From the NCBI GenBank assembly GCA_913057245.1, contig CAJXNH010000007.1:1-64000 (forward strand): a stretch of 64,000 nucleotides of DNA, written 5' to 3'. Each line of letters begins with the position of its first letter. Within the stretch, counting starts at the first letter, position 1. The position numbers and the translations under genes are program-made. Under the pieces are notes generated by a model, which saw only the letters and a program-made list of their open reading frames with translations, ran no database searches and was not told the DNA's origin. The DNA comes from an uncultured Phaeodactylibacter sp. Lineage in GTDB: Bacteria; Bacteroidota; Bacteroidia; Chitinophagales; Saprospiraceae. Positions 26,378-36,052 of the stretch are shown here, one piece after another.

Positions 26378-28672
26378 ATGATTCAGAAAACGATGCCCGG
26401 AGCTGACTTATTACGCTACTGCTGTTTTTTTTCAATCTTTTTTGCCAGTCTGTTTTTTAACCGACTTTCGGCTGCTCATATCATTGGTGGAGAAATCACT
26501 TATGAGTGCCTCGGGTGGACCAATGATGACCCCGGAACAGGTACCAGGACTTATCAGTTTTACATGAATATCTACCGGGACTGTCAGGGTGGCGGTGCAG
26601 ACTTTGACTCTGCGCCGGGTGGGTCTTTTCCAGCCACCGTTACCATCTACACGGAGAGCGACGAGGAGCCCTACACGGTCTTGATTTTGCCCAACCCTGC
26701 CCGTAATACGGTGAACCCTCAGGAAGATAACCCTTGTGTAATTGTTCCTTCCAATGTGTGCGTGGAGCAAGGGGTTTACACTTTCCCGCTGCTCGATCTG
26801 CCCGTGATCGACGAGAGCTACTACATTACGTATCAGCGGTGCTGCCGGAACAACACGATTTCCAATATTCTCGCTCCGGGCGATTCCGGCGCAACCTACT
26901 TCATGGAGCTGACGCCTGCAGCACAGCAGGTTTGCAACAGCAGCCCGACCTTCAATAATTTTGCGCCACCGGTGATTTGTGCCAATGAGCCCATCAATTT
27001 TGACCACTCCGCTACCGACCCGGATGGCGATCAGCTGGTTTACGAGTTCTGTGCGCCATTCCTGGGCGGAGGGCTCAATTTCAATATGCCTACCGCGATG
27101 AACGGCCTGGCTCCCAACCCGGAGTCCCGCCCGCCCTACGATCCGGTCAATTTTATAGGTCCGTTTTATAACCCAACTCAGCCACTGGGTAACAATACAG
27201 ATGTCAACATCAATGTCAACTCTGGTTTGATTACTGGCGCGCCCAATGCGCAGGGGCAGTTTGTGGTGGGCGTTTGCGTAAGTGAGTTCCGGAATGGAGA
27301 ATTGCTCAGTGTGGTTCGCCGCGATTTACAGTTCAATGTGACCTTCTGCGAGCCTACGGTCAAAGCTGATATTGCGGAAGATAATGCGGTGGGTACCGAC
27401 CTGTATATCAGTCAGTGTGCCGACCGGGATGTGTTTATCGTCAATCAGAGTTTTGATGAGAGCTTTATAGAAAACTATTTCTGGAAATTTGATCTGGGCA
27501 ATGGGCAGGATACGACCCTATCGACCTGGAATGCTGACCTGGAATTCCCGGAGTACGGCACTTTCCGGGGCAGCCTTATCCTCAACCCCAATTCCCAATG
27601 CGGAGACACCGCCAGTATTATTGTAGAGCTCTTCCCTGAGATTGAAGCCGATTTTACCGCCGCTTATGATACCTGCGTAGCGGGCCCGGTCGCTTTTACG
27701 AATACAACGGTCGCTCCAATAGAAATCACCAATTATTCCTGGAGCTTTGGTGACGGTGGCGGTTCTTCAAATCCTGACCCAACCTACCGCTATCAGGAGC
27801 CCGGGCTGCAGCAAGTCAAACTTCGGGTAACCGATATCAATGGCTGTCAGGATTCGATTGTCAAGCCGGTGAGTTACTTTCCGGTACCAGCACTGATTGT
27901 AGTGGCGCCTAACCGATTTGATGGTTGCGCGCCGGCGGAGATCAGTTTTGACAACCTCTCGGAGCCGGTCAATGTAAATTACGAAACCTTCTGGGATTTT
28001 GGGGACGGGACGACCTCAGTGGAGCTCAGCCCCACCCATATTTTTGAATCCGAAGGCACCTATGATGTCAGCCTGCAGATTACCTCCCCGATTGGCTGTG
28101 TGACGGATACTGTATTTAGCGAATTGATCGTTATTGATCCGTCACCCATCGCTAACTTTACTTTTAGCCCGCAGGATCCGGACGTATTCAACCCTGAAGT
28201 CACCTTTACGGACTTATCCCAGGGTGCTGACCAGTGGTTTTGGTATTTGGAAGACCCGTATACAGCACAAGAGCCTAACCCCATACATGCTTTCCGGGAC
28301 ACCGGCTTTCAGGAAGTGCGGCTCATTGTCACCCATCCGCTGGGATGCCAGGATACGGCAGTTCAGGTGGTGGATATTCAGCCTAAGGCCACTTTTTTCC
28401 TGCCCAATGCCTTTACGCCCAACGATGATGGGCTAAACGATGTCTATAAGGGCAAAGGATTCACAGACGGAATGAAATCCTTTGAGTTGAATATTTGGAA
28501 CCGCTGGGGCGAAAATGTATTTTCAACGGACGATCCGCTACAAGGCTGGAACGGGCGTTTCAATAATCAGGGGCAACCTGTGCCTCAGGGTGTTTATTTT
28601 TCCAGGGTGGCCTATACCCCACCCCGTGGAGCGCCCGTTGAGATAAAGGGGACGGTGACCGTTATCCGGTAA
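26378..28672 (+). CDS. Secreted PKD-repeat protein with T9SS gliding-type C-terminal domain (copy 1)
   Basis: 764 aa. A signal peptide with a hydrophobic core (about 10-32) ends before AAHIIGGEITYECLG. Residues 33-330 form a conserved domain with paired cysteines (RCCRN) and DHSATDPDGDQLVYEFC. Three PKD-like beta-sandwiches follow (WSFGDGGG, WDFGDGTT and a degenerate third). The C-terminus (FFLPNAFTPNDDGLND ... WNRWGENVF ... WNGRFNNQG) is the CHU_C/gliding-motility domain used as a type B sorting signal by the type IX secretion system. The product should be exported to the cell surface or outside; adhesion or matrix function is inference. A close paralogue follows directly. Confidence 0.9.
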   Translation: MIQKTMPGADLLRYCCFFSIFFASLFFNRLSAAHIIGGEITYECLGWTNDDPGTGTRTYQFYMNIYRDCQGGGADFDSAPGGSFPATVTIYTESDEEPYTVLILPNPARNTVNPQEDNPCVIVPSNVCVEQGVYTFPLLDLPVIDESYYITYQRCCRNNTISNILAPGDSGATYFMELTPAAQQVCNSSPTFNNFAPPVICANEPINFDHSATDPDGDQLVYEFCAPFLGGGLNFNMPTAMNGLAPNPESRPPYDPVNFIGPFYNPTQPLGNNTDVNINVNSGLITGAPNAQGQFVVGVCVSEFRNGELLSVVRRDLQFNVTFCEPTVKADIAEDNAVGTDLYISQCADRDVFIVNQSFDESFIENYFWKFDLGNGQDTTLSTWNADLEFPEYGTFRGSLILNPNSQCGDTASIIVELFPEIEADFTAAYDTCVAGPVAFTNTTVAPIEITNYSWSFGDGGGSSNPDPTYRYQEPGLQQVKLRVTDINGCQDSIVKPVSYFPVPALIVVAPNRFDGCAPAEISFDNLSEPVNVNYETFWDFGDGTTSVELSPTHIFESEGTYDVSLQITSPIGCVTDTVFSELIVIDPSPIANFTFSPQDPDVFNPEVTFTDLSQGADQWFWYLEDPYTAQEPNPIHAFRDTGFQEVRLIVTHPLGCQDTAVQVVDIQPKATFFLPNAFTPNDDGLNDVYKGKGFTDGMKSFELNIWNRWGENVFSTDDPLQGWNGRFNNQGQPVPQGVYFSRVAYTPPRGAPVEIKGTVTVIR

Positions 28673-28714
28673 AGGGTGGCTGCCGGCCCTCGCACGAAGA
28701 AAACGACACGAGCT

Positions 28715-30970
28715 ATGGTAAACCATTTGTCTATAAAAAACACCATTACAGCAGTGCTGATCCTGCTGTTGCCATTGGGCCTGCAGGCTAAGCACATCAT
28801 TGGTGGTGTGATGACTTACGCTTGCCTGGGTGATGATACTTATGAAATCACCCTCAAGATTTACCGGGATGGCAATTGTACGGATTGTGCGGACTTTGAT
28901 GCGCAAGCCTTCATTGCGGTATACAACTGCTCCGGGAATTGCTCCGGCCAAACTCAGGCCAACCCTTTCCTGGAAATCAATGCGCCACTGTTGAGTGTAA
29001 CGGATGTGGAACGCCCGGATTACCCCTGTCTGATCCCACCGGATGTAAAAGTAGAGGAAGGGCTTTACCGGTTTGAGCTGCAGCTGCCTCAGTCGCCGGA
29101 AAGCTACTTCATAGCTTATCAGCGGTGCTGCCGTAATGTGACGATTTCCAATATCATTGCGCCCGGCGACACCGGTTCTACCTTCTTTACCGAAATAACG
29201 CCAGAGGCGCAGCAGGTGTGCAACAACAGCCCCGTATTCAATGAATTTCCTCCAATTATTATTTGTGCGGGGGCTCCTTTGGAATTTGACCATAGTGCCA
29301 CCGATGTGGATGGGCATCAGTTGGTGTATAGTTTGTGCTCTTCCTACGATGGTGGCGGCAACCTGCTCACCGATCCGCTTTACCTGACCTGTGAGGGAGC
29401 GCGCCCAGGCCCGGCCTGCCCACCACCTTACAATACGATCAATTTTCTGGGGCCGAATTTTACGCCCACTCAGCCGATGGGACCGGAAGCTAACCTGCAA
29501 ATCGACCCCAATACTGGCTTGCTAACGGGCACGCCAATTAATCTGGGGCAGTATGTCGTGGCAGTCTGCGTGCAAGAATTCGATGCTACGGGTAATTTGC
29601 TGAGCACGACGACCCGGGATTTCCAGTTTAATGTGGCGCCCTGCGACCCTACAGTAGAGGCGGTTGTGGGGGCTGCAGACCTGAATACCGACCAGGAGTA
29701 CGTGATTGTATCCTGTGGTCAAAATACGGTTAGTTTTACCAATGAAAGTTTTCAGGAATCTTTTATTGAAACCTACAACTGGTCCTTTATGGTGGAGGGG
29801 CAGGAGGTGTCGTTTAGCGACTGGGAACCCGCTATCAACTTCCCGGATACAGGGACCTATTTGGGCAACCTAATCCTCAACCCCAATACGCAGTGCGGCG
29901 ATACCGCCGATATACGAGTGGTCATCTACCCTGCCATAGAGGCTGATTTCAGCTTTGACTATGATACCTGTGTTGCTGGCCCTACGGTCTTTACGGATGC
30001 CTCTTTCTCCGGCAGCGGGGAGATCACGGATTGGTCATGGACATTTGGTGACGGAGGTACGGCCGGCGACCAGAATCCGGTTTACACCTATGCCACCCCA
30101 GGTAATTTCCCGGCAACCCTCACCGTCACAGATATCAACAATTGCCAGGATACCTACACCTTGCCAATCGAGTACTTTCCTGTACCAGAACTTATTGTGA
30201 TTGCCCCAAGTGACTTTACAGGTTGCGCGCCTGCGGATATCTTTTTTAATAACCTTTCCACGCCCATTAGTGAGGCGTACGATATTACCTGGGATTTTGG
30301 AGACGGAGGAGTCGACAGCGTGATCAGCCCCACTTATACCTACGAAGCCCCGGGGACTTATACGGTGAGTATCGATATTGTGTCCCCAATCGGGTGTCAG
30401 ATTGATACTACCTTTGGTGACCTTATTACCATATTGCCATCGCCTGTAGCGGGCTTTTCGTTTACACCTGACCGACCGAGCAATTTGGAGCCATTAGTCA
30501 GCTTCTTTGATGAATCGACCGGTGCTACCCGCTGGTCCTATGACTTTGGGGACGGCAATCAGTCCATTGCGCCCAGCCCTACCCATGAGTTCCGGGACAC
30601 GGGCGTATACGAGGTACGGCAGATTGTCACGCACCCCAGCGGATGCCAGGATACGCTGGTGCAACTTCTGGACGTTATTCCGCAGGTGCGCTACTTCCTG
30701 CCCAATGCCTTCACCCCCAATCAGGATGGCCTGAATGATGAATATCTGGGTACCGGTTTCCTTGAGGGGGCAACCAATTTCCAAATGATCATCGTCAACC
30801 GCTGGGGGGAAACGGTTTTCGAAACCAATGACCCCTTTGATGGATGGAACGGTCGTAAACTTAATACGGGGGATTTTGTACAAAACGGCGTCTATATGGT
30901 ATTGGTGACCTTTACCGGTCCAAGAGGGGATGACTATGAGTACAAGAGTACGGCTACGGTTATTCGGTGA
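28715..30970 (+). CDS. Secreted PKD-repeat protein with T9SS gliding-type C-terminal domain (copy 2)
   Basis: 751 aa from ATG 28715 (MVNHLSIKNTITAVLILLLPLG); an in-frame GTG at 28676 is less likely because it pushes the signal peptide inward. It matches copy 1 along its whole length: KHIIGGVMTYACLG after the signal peptide, RCCRNVTISNIIAPGD, DHSATDVDGHQLVY, PKD domains (WTFGDGGT, WDFGDGGV, YDFGDGNQ) and a type IX sorting domain (FFLPNAFTPNQDGLNDEY). Only 42 bases separate it from copy 1, so the two arose by tandem duplication and are likely co-transcribed. In this copy the third PKD domain is well preserved. Confidence 0.9.
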   Translation: MVNHLSIKNTITAVLILLLPLGLQAKHIIGGVMTYACLGDDTYEITLKIYRDGNCTDCADFDAQAFIAVYNCSGNCSGQTQANPFLEINAPLLSVTDVERPDYPCLIPPDVKVEEGLYRFELQLPQSPESYFIAYQRCCRNVTISNIIAPGDTGSTFFTEITPEAQQVCNNSPVFNEFPPIIICAGAPLEFDHSATDVDGHQLVYSLCSSYDGGGNLLTDPLYLTCEGARPGPACPPPYNTINFLGPNFTPTQPMGPEANLQIDPNTGLLTGTPINLGQYVVAVCVQEFDATGNLLSTTTRDFQFNVAPCDPTVEAVVGAADLNTDQEYVIVSCGQNTVSFTNESFQESFIETYNWSFMVEGQEVSFSDWEPAINFPDTGTYLGNLILNPNTQCGDTADIRVVIYPAIEADFSFDYDTCVAGPTVFTDASFSGSGEITDWSWTFGDGGTAGDQNPVYTYATPGNFPATLTVTDINNCQDTYTLPIEYFPVPELIVIAPSDFTGCAPADIFFNNLSTPISEAYDITWDFGDGGVDSVISPTYTYEAPGTYTVSIDIVSPIGCQIDTTFGDLITILPSPVAGFSFTPDRPSNLEPLVSFFDESTGATRWSYDFGDGNQSIAPSPTHEFRDTGVYEVRQIVTHPSGCQDTLVQLLDVIPQVRYFLPNAFTPNQDGLNDEYLGTGFLEGATNFQMIIVNRWGETVFETNDPFDGWNGRKLNTGDFVQNGVYMVLVTFTGPRGDDYEYKSTATVIR

Positions 30971-31009
30971 TGGTTTTGGGGTAGGTTAATTCTTTTCCCA
31001 ACGCACAGC

Positions 31010-31130
31010 AATAGTACACTGATGAAGCTGATCTGACTGATGACACTGATCTGCCCAACGAGGCTCGCCCCACTGGAGGCCCGCCCGGAAATCAGTGCAA
31101 ATCTGTGTAATCCGTCTAATCCGTACCCTA
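31010..31130. repeat. Short-repeat remnant downstream of the PKD pair
   Basis: The interval holds near-repeats such as CTGATCTGACTGATGACACT and ATCAGTGCAAATCTGTG followed by TAATCCGT twice. It resembles a common kind of intergenic simple repeat in Bacteroidota. No coding potential is seen. Confidence 0.35.
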
Positions 31131-31176
31131 AACCTCCACCCTATCAAAACCAAAACCCGTAGCTTAGCAGTAAAAA

Positions 31177-32331
31177 ATGCTATCCAGTCAACGCCACCTT
31201 TTTGACCTTCCTGACGATGTAGCCTATTTGAATGGTGCCTATATGTCTCCGCAGTTGCATGCAGTAGAAACCGCCGGTATCAAAGCCCTAAAGCGCAAAA
31301 GCCAGCCCTTTAACATCCAACTGGCAGACTTCTTTGAGCCCGTACAGGCGCTTCGGTCTGCCTATGCCCGCCTTATCAACTGCCCGGAGCCGGGGCGCAT
31401 AGCCATCATACCTTCTGTCTCTTATGGAATGGCCGCCGTTGCGCGAAACCTGAAGCTGCAGCCCGGGGATAATGTTATCCTCACACAAGAGCAGTTTCCG
31501 AGTAATTACTATGCCTGGGAACGGGTAACGGAAGCGCATGGGGCTACAATTCGGACCGTAGACCCACCCCGGGAATCCCCCCGGGGGCAAGCCTGGAATG
31601 CGGCAATACTGGATGCAATTGACGAAAGGACAGCTATGGTTGCCATTGGGCAGGTGCATTGGGCAGACGGCACCCTGTTTGATTTGAAAGCGATCCGGAA
31701 GCGGGCAACGGAGGCAGGGGCCTGGCTCGTCATTGATGGCACTCAATCCGTAGGTGCTTACCCGTTTGATGTGGAGGCAATTCAGCCGGATGCACTGATT
31801 TGCGCAGGCTATAAGTGGCTCATGGGGCCTTACAGCATTGGCCTGGCATACTACGGTCCGGCACTTGATGATGGCTTACCGGTGGAGGAAAACTGGATCA
31901 ACCGGGTAGACAGCCACGACTTCCGCAACCTGGTGAATTACCAACCGGATTACAAACCGTTGGCTGCCCGTTATAACATGGGTGAGCAAAGCAATTTTAT
32001 TCTGGTCCCGATGCTGAAAACGGGCATTGACCAGTTGCTGGATTGGGGCACCACCAATATTCAAAGCTACGCTCGGCAGCTCCTTGGAACGGCACTCCAG
32101 GAGTTGGAATCACTCGGCTGCACGATGGAGCCGGAAGAACAGCGGGCACACCACCTTGTAGGCGTTCGCCTGCCTGCCAGGGCTGATATGGACTTGTTCC
32201 GGGAGCAGCTGCGGGAAGAACAGGTACATGTGTCCATCCGTGGCAATGCCATTCGGGTATCCTGCCACCTGTACAATGAAGCGCAGGAAGTAGAACGCCT
32301 GATGAAATGCTTTAAAGCGGTGATTGGATAA
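31177..32331 (+). CDS. Class V aminotransferase family protein (cysteine desulfurase-like)
   Basis: 384 aa PLP enzyme. The cofactor lysine is in CAGYKWLMGP (near 212) and the preceding aspartate motif reads VIDGTQSVGAYPFD. The opening VAYLNGAYMSP and the fold match the class V group that includes NifS/SufS, kynureninase and isopenicillin-N epimerase. No conserved desulfurase cysteine loop is obvious, so an aminotransferase or lyase role is as likely as sulfur mobilisation. It stands alone, convergent with the Rieske reductase gene. Confidence 0.82.
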   Translation: MLSSQRHLFDLPDDVAYLNGAYMSPQLHAVETAGIKALKRKSQPFNIQLADFFEPVQALRSAYARLINCPEPGRIAIIPSVSYGMAAVARNLKLQPGDNVILTQEQFPSNYYAWERVTEAHGATIRTVDPPRESPRGQAWNAAILDAIDERTAMVAIGQVHWADGTLFDLKAIRKRATEAGAWLVIDGTQSVGAYPFDVEAIQPDALICAGYKWLMGPYSIGLAYYGPALDDGLPVEENWINRVDSHDFRNLVNYQPDYKPLAARYNMGEQSNFILVPMLKTGIDQLLDWGTTNIQSYARQLLGTALQELESLGCTMEPEEQRAHHLVGVRLPARADMDLFREQLREEQVHVSIRGNAIRVSCHLYNEAQEVERLMKCFKAVIG

Positions 32332-32352
32332 GCACCGGCAACCTGCACCGGA

Positions 32353-33909
32353 TTACAACAGATTCAACCAGTCCACCCCATTCCGGACCTCTGCCGGCTT
32401 TGGCATACGCCCGTCGTGCATCAGCTCCTGAATGGCACAAAGTTCCTGATCGCGGAACAGGGATAGCGTGGCGCTAATGGCGCCGTCCTCTACATAATGC
32501 ACCAGGAAGCTATCGCCATCGAGGTCGCCCTCAACAATAGTCTCCTCAGGGCTGGAAGCATGGCCAACATAACCCAGAATTTTGTCTTGCTGAGCCGACC
32601 AGAAGAAAGGGACTGCCTCGTAGGGCTCCCCGGCTCCTGCCATATTTTTACCGGCCATCCGCCCCTGCTGAGCAGCGACTTTCCAGTGTTCAATCCGCTG
32701 GTTTTTGCCATTCACCGGGGGAGCAGCGATGTCCCCGGCGGCAAAGAGGTTTTCCTGAACGCGGAGGAAGGGGTCGGTATGCAGGCTACCATCAGATTGC
32801 AACAGGGTTTCGGGCAGGAAACTGGTATTTGGCTGTACGCCAATGCCCATGACTAGCAGGTCGGCATCCAACTCTTCTCCGTTTTCCAGTTTCACCTTTT
32901 CAACCTGGCCGTTGCCTTCAATCGCTTTGACATTTTGCCCCAGATGAAAATGAATGCCCGCATCGCGGTGCCATTCCTGAATGCGCTGACCAACTGCATC
33001 TCCCCATATGTGCGTAAAGGGTAAGTGCTCGGGTGCAACGACGTGGACTTCACAGTCCAGTTTTTGCAGGCTCATGGCGGCTTCCATACCTATGAAGGAA
33101 GCGCCGACAATAAAAGCTTTCTTTGCTGACCTGCCCGCTTTGAGAAGCGCTCGGCTATCCTGCAGGCTGCGCAGTGTGTGGACGTTTTTCAGGTCTGCAC
33201 CGGGGACATCCAGCTGCCGGGGCCGGGCACCTGTGCAAATCAATAGCTTATCGTAGGATACCGGTGCACCAGATTCAAATTCGATCTTTTGGGCATCCGG
33301 ATCGACTTTAGTGACGCGGTGCCCTTTCATGAGGACAATACCTTGCTTTTTGTAAAACGCAGCGTCCCGCAACGGCATCCACTCCTCCGGCGCTTCGCCC
33401 TGCAGGTAATCTTTACTGCAATTGGGGCGGTCGTAAGGCACCTCTTCTTCCGCAGAAAACAAGACGATGCGCCCGGTGAACCCAGCTTCCCGCAAGCCTT
33501 CCGCAGCGTATGCACCCGCGGCACCACCACCGATGATGGCATAAGTGACCTCGTTGCTCACTTCCGGTTTCGCCATGGGGTTTGGGGTACGATCAGAAGT
33601 CTCTTCCGGAATATCCACCCAAATTTCACTGCCACGCAGTTCTACTTCGTAAGCAGGCAGGCCATCAATACCAGGCGCTTCGATGTGCTGCCCGGTTTTT
33701 GCATCAAAACAAGCATGATGCCAGGGGCAAACCAGCCGGCTGCCATTCAGGACGCCATCGGCAAGAGGAGCACCGTAGTGGGTACATTTTGGATAAAGGG
33801 CGGAGATTTCGCCATCGACATTAGTCAGCAGGACTTCCTGATCACCAGCCTTGACGGCCTTAAGGTCACCGGGCTTTAATTCATCGGCTTTGAGTACATA
33901 ATACTGCAT
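32353..33909 (-). CDS. Rieske [2Fe-2S] / FAD-dependent NAD(P)H oxidoreductase (AIFM3-like)
   Basis: 518 aa. Residues 1-105 are a Rieske domain with C42-x-H44 and C61-x2-H64 (CTHYG, CPWHHACF). The rest is a pyridine-nucleotide-disulfide-type flavoprotein: FAD site GGGAAGAYAAEGL, NAD(P) site FIVGASFIGMEAA and the second FAD site AAGDIAAPP, with a reductase C-terminal domain. It resembles the AIF/ferredoxin reductase family fused to its own Rieske centre and would move electrons from NAD(P)H to an unknown acceptor. A 16-bp perfect palindrome lies 72 bases upstream of its start codon and could be its operator. Confidence 0.9.
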   Translation of the reverse strand: MQYYVLKADELKPGDLKAVKAGDQEVLLTNVDGEISALYPKCTHYGAPLADGVLNGSRLVCPWHHACFDAKTGQHIEAPGIDGLPAYEVELRGSEIWVDIPEETSDRTPNPMAKPEVSNEVTYAIIGGGAAGAYAAEGLREAGFTGRIVLFSAEEEVPYDRPNCSKDYLQGEAPEEWMPLRDAAFYKKQGIVLMKGHRVTKVDPDAQKIEFESGAPVSYDKLLICTGARPRQLDVPGADLKNVHTLRSLQDSRALLKAGRSAKKAFIVGASFIGMEAAMSLQKLDCEVHVVAPEHLPFTHIWGDAVGQRIQEWHRDAGIHFHLGQNVKAIEGNGQVEKVKLENGEELDADLLVMGIGVQPNTSFLPETLLQSDGSLHTDPFLRVQENLFAAGDIAAPPVNGKNQRIEHWKVAAQQGRMAGKNMAGAGEPYEAVPFFWSAQQDKILGYVGHASSPEETIVEGDLDGDSFLVHYVEDGAISATLSLFRDQELCAIQELMHDGRMPKPAEVRNGVDWLNLL

Positions 33910-33980
33910 GGTAGGGAACGGTTTAAATTACGCTTTTGGAAAGGATAGCCCCCTGCCGATGTTCACTCGTCAGTGCTTTT

Positions 33981-33996
33981 TAATGTTCGAACATTA
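33981..33996. promoter_or_regulatory. Perfect 16-bp palindrome upstream of the Rieske reductase gene
   Basis: TAATGTTCGAACATTA is fully self-complementary. It overlaps the stop codon of the upstream epimerase-like gene and lies 72-87 bases before the reductase start codon. The lack of a loop and of a U-run argues against a terminator and for a dimeric regulator site. Confidence 0.45.
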
Positions 33997-35037
33997 GGAA
34001 TTCGCCGGATTTGGTATTTCCTGAATGGGCGGCCCAACCTTAGTGGCACCACTCAGGCCGGATTGATACTGCTCCAGCCATTGGTAGGCATCTCTGATGG
34101 TAACCGCTAATGGCGTCTGTGGCATTTGCAACTCCGCTACGGCTTTGGCCGGGCTAAAATATTGCCCATCACAGGAAATACGGGCAATAGGAAGAGAAAT
34201 CATGGGGCTGTATCCTAATTTTGGAGCCACAAAAGAATGCAACCGGCCGTAAGATAAAACCAAAGGGGATGGAATCCGGAAACGGGGTGGCTTAGCCTTT
34301 AGGGTTTGTCCGATGAGGTGAAACAGGTCAGCGTAGGTCAGGTTTTTATGCCCTGCGATGTAGCTTTCGCCCACCCGGCCCATTTTTAGTCCATTACAAG
34401 CGGCAGCAGCCACATCTCTGGCGTCCACAAAGTTCTTGCCCCCACGGGTGTAAAAAGGCAGCTTCCCTTGAACTACTGCCAGCAGCATGGCGCCTGAGCT
34501 GGGCTTACTATCGTAGGGGCCAAACATGAACGTTGGGCAGATCAGCACCGCCGGCAGACCCTGCTCCCGGACTGCTTTTTCCACCATTTGGTGGGCCTGG
34601 TATTTCGAGTCTATGTAATCCAGCCCGTACCGATGCCCGTCAAAGGCTCCGGTTTCGTCCCCGGGGCTTTCCAGGGTCCCTTTTGAGAAACTGGCTGCTG
34701 AACTGATGAACACCGCGCGCCGAACGCCATGCTTCAGGCAGGAGGCTATGATGTGTTGGGTCCCTCTGATATTCACAGCCACCGTAGCTGCTGACCGGGA
34801 AGGCCAAACCGAAGTACTGGCCCCCGCGTGTATGACATAATCGCAGCCCGCTACCGCCCGGTCCACTTCCGGCGCATTCAACAAGTTGCCTTTTGACATT
34901 TCTACAGGAAGGCCCTTCAGTACAGGAGATTGGGAAGACGGGAGCTGAAGGACTCTGACCTGATAGCCCTGACGGAGCGCCCGGCGTACAATATTTGCGC
35001 CAAGCAGTCCGTCCGCTCCGGTAATCAATACTTTCAA
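33994..35037 (-). CDS. NAD-dependent epimerase/dehydratase family protein (SDR)
   Basis: 347 aa extended short-chain dehydrogenase. The Rossmann motif is GADGLLGANI at the N-terminus and the catalytic YxxxK is YIDSKYQ (near 143), with an upstream SSAASF serine. The best resemblance is to dihydroflavonol-4-reductase/3-beta-HSD-like enzymes that reduce or epimerise small polar or lipid substrates; the real substrate is not known. It begins 76 bases after the stop of the UDG-like gene on the same strand. Confidence 0.85.
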   Translation of the reverse strand: MKVLITGADGLLGANIVRRALRQGYQVRVLQLPSSQSPVLKGLPVEMSKGNLLNAPEVDRAVAGCDYVIHAGASTSVWPSRSAATVAVNIRGTQHIIASCLKHGVRRAVFISSAASFSKGTLESPGDETGAFDGHRYGLDYIDSKYQAHQMVEKAVREQGLPAVLICPTFMFGPYDSKPSSGAMLLAVVQGKLPFYTRGGKNFVDARDVAAAACNGLKMGRVGESYIAGHKNLTYADLFHLIGQTLKAKPPRFRIPSPLVLSYGRLHSFVAPKLGYSPMISLPIARISCDGQYFSPAKAVAELQMPQTPLAVTIRDAYQWLEQYQSGLSGATKVGPPIQEIPNPANS

Positions 35038-35113
35038 GATAACGGGGTTTTGGTTGTTGATGGATTAAAGGTAGCCATTTCAAAGCACAGAAACGCATGG
35101 CCACTGACATTCC

Positions 35114-35698
35114 TCATTGCCTACCTCCCAAAATTGCCTCAACTTTTACCTGAAGGTATGGGACAACTTCCGTATCAAACCAGGGATTCCGGCTCAGCCA
35201 CCGGTTGTTGAGCGGAGAAGGGTGCGGCAAAGGCAGCACCCCGGGGCCATACTCCCGAAAGGCGTGGACTGTTTCCGTCAGGTTACGTTTGCGGGCAGCG
35301 CCCAGGTAGTATTGCTGCGCATATTGACCAATGTAAAGGGTAAGTGCTATTTTAGGCATCATCCGGAGCAAAGCCGCATGCCATTGCGGGGCGCATTCCG
35401 GTCGGGGCGGCAGGTCACCTGTCTTCGCTTTACCCGGATAGCAAAAGCCCATTGGCAAGATACTGAAGCAGGTCGGGTCGTAAAACGTGGCTTCGTCTAC
35501 ATTCAGCCATTGCCGGAGGCGCACGCCGCTGGGATCGTAATAAGGCAGGCCCTTTTCATGCGCCAACCGCCCCGGAGCCTGGCTGATTAAAGCAATCCGC
35601 GCTTCCGGATGGACTGCAAATATAGGCCGGGGAGGCACCGGCAAAGCCGCTTCGCAAATCCGGCATTGACGCACCGAGGCCTGTAGTGCCTGTATCAT
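35114..35698 (-). CDS. Uracil-DNA glycosylase superfamily protein
   Basis: 194 aa from ATG 35698 (MIQALQASVRQC); a start at 35731 would add 11 residues. The family features are an N-terminal CRICEAALP, the SQAPG motif in place of the usual GEAPG, the SILPMGFCYPG segment and the C-terminal LPHPSPLNN loop. The five cysteines could hold an iron-sulfur cluster as in family 4/5-like enzymes. Its likely role is base excision of uracil or related damaged bases, but the activity of this subfamily has not been clear. Confidence 0.85.
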   Translation of the reverse strand: MIQALQASVRQCRICEAALPVPPRPIFAVHPEARIALISQAPGRLAHEKGLPYYDPSGVRLRQWLNVDEATFYDPTCFSILPMGFCYPGKAKTGDLPPRPECAPQWHAALLRMMPKIALTLYIGQYAQQYYLGAARKRNLTETVHAFREYGPGVLPLPHPSPLNNRWLSRNPWFDTEVVPYLQVKVEAILGGRQ

Positions 35699-35822
35699 AA
35701 ATTCAGGTTTTGGCTTCGCCCGTACTAACATCGGCGGGGGTCATCTTGTTATATTAATGTTGCAGGGTTGAAAAGCACTGCATATTCAAAATCATTACTA
35801 ACCAACTTAAAGCGACAACCTC

Positions 35823-36047
35823 ATGAAAGAAGATTGGGTAAAAGTATTCGAATCCAGAGAAATTCTGAAAACCAAACTGGTCGAAGATGCATTAAAGCAA
35901 CAGGGCGTTGAGAGCCATATTCTCGAAAAGCCCGACAGTGCCATCCCTTCCCTGGGCGCAGCTACACTGTACACGCCTCAGAACAAGGCACAAAAGGCAC
36001 TGGAAATCATCAAGACTATTGACTTTTCAGCCGTAGAAGAAGATTAA
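35823..36047 (+). CDS. DUF2007 domain small protein
   Basis: 74 aa: [20 protein letters not shown] ... [18 protein letters not shown] ... ALEIIKTI. It matches DUF2007, a compact alpha/beta family annotated as putative signal-transducing or GlnB-like, with no defined function. It is 5 bases upstream of msrB and so probably in one operon with the methionine sulfoxide reductases. Confidence 0.85.
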   Translation: MKEDWVKVFESREILKTKLVEDALKQQGVESHILEKPDSAIPSLGAATLYTPQNKAQKALEIIKTIDFSAVEED

Positions 36048-36052
36048 TCCGT

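Noticed and set aside
28538..29500. 320-codon antisense frame across the PKD genes
   Set aside because: Antisense to the strongly supported PKD genes, with no recognisable domain.
31018..31127. CRISPR-like repeats
   Set aside because: The repeats are short, irregular and without unique spacers; no cas genes are present in the window.
33981..33996. Palindrome as a terminator of the epimerase-like gene
   Set aside because: It has no loop and no U-run on the minus strand and overlaps the stop codon.
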